A stretch of 5,821 nucleotides of DNA from NCBI GenBank assembly GCA_964546145.1, contig CAZJIU010000106.1, forward strand, positions 1 to 5,821. Direction: 5' to 3'. Made by a program: the position numbers and the translations under genes. The stretch is from CAZAKO01 sp964546145. GTDB taxonomy: Bacteria; Fidelibacterota; UBA2242. How positions within the stretch are numbered: position 1 is the stretch's first letter; each line of letters starts with the position of its first letter. Of the stretch, positions 5,772 to 5,821 are shown one piece after another. The notes beneath the pieces were generated by a model. That model saw only the letters and a list, made by a program, of their open reading frames with translations. It was not told the DNA's origin and did not search any database.

Positions 5772-5821
5772 CATTTGAGCAATATCATCTTTCCGGTCCG
5801 GGCAAAACCATCAGCCGTCTG
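5771..5821 (-). CDS. C-terminal end of an upstream gene, possible T9SS-type sorting tail
   Basis: Only the last 16 codons are in the window, reading QTADGFARTGKMILLK before TGA. The pattern of a short loop followed by T-x-K-M-hydrophobic-hydrophobic-hydrophobic-K resembles the end of T9SS type A sorting domains and related FlgD-like C-terminal domains. Those typically finish in a strand such as 'tr-Km-vlvK' and belong to large secreted or surface proteins. If so, the gene would encode an exported protein. It lies 12 bases upstream of the homocysteine methyltransferase gene, with the SD of that gene overlapping its stop. The stretch is short, so both the frame and the family rest on limited evidence. 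Confidence 0.55.
   Translation of the reverse strand, partial: QTADGFARTGKMILLK

Overview
The window is ordinary bacterial chromosome, with no mobile element, CRISPR array, tRNA or rRNA. Three features suggest a lineage in or near the FCB group or candidate phyla such as WOR-3/Stahlbacteria or Cloacimonadota. There is a DUF3467 gene, a Sec-exported S9-type protein, and an upstream gene ending in a tail like the type IX secretion (T9SS) sorting signal. Strong Shine-Dalgarno (SD) sites and a near-consensus sigma70 promoter argue against typical Bacteroidetes, which rarely use either. This placement is inference, not a taxonomic call.

Layout. Positions 1-561 are AT-rich and hold no convincing gene. 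At the left edge a near-perfect SD on the minus strand suggests a gene running out of the window to the left, and a perfect inverted repeat lies at 238-258. Positions 562-1092 (+) encode a short protein resembling only the N-terminal half of GT9/heptosyltransferase-like enzymes. A clear promoter at 1187-1215 then drives two tightly spaced + strand genes: a zinc-ribbon protein with a very acidic tail (1240-1677) and a DUF3467 protein (1699-2022). The right 3.8 kb is a minus-strand cluster read from right to left: the end of a probable secreted protein, a stand-alone homocysteine S-methyltransferase domain protein (4889-5758), a class I SAM-dependent methyltransferase (4175-4849), and an exported S9/DPP-IV-like protein (2047-4095). 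The two strands converge with only 24 bases between stop codons.

Main observation. The S9 protein has an intact 682-residue reading frame and a recognisable beta-propeller plus alpha/beta-hydrolase architecture. All three catalytic-triad positions are substituted: Ser to Gly553, Asp to Ser627 and His to Pro659. The oxyanion-hole Tyr and the substrate-binding Glu-Glu motif of DPP-IV are also missing. It looks like a bacterial pseudopeptidase, analogous to mammalian DPP6 and DPP10, kept for a non-catalytic role.

The minus-strand genes probably share transcripts because they are close together, but no obvious single pathway joins them. A weak promoter candidate just before the S9 gene may let it be expressed separately. 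The zinc-ribbon/DUF3467 pair is probably co-transcribed; its function is unknown.
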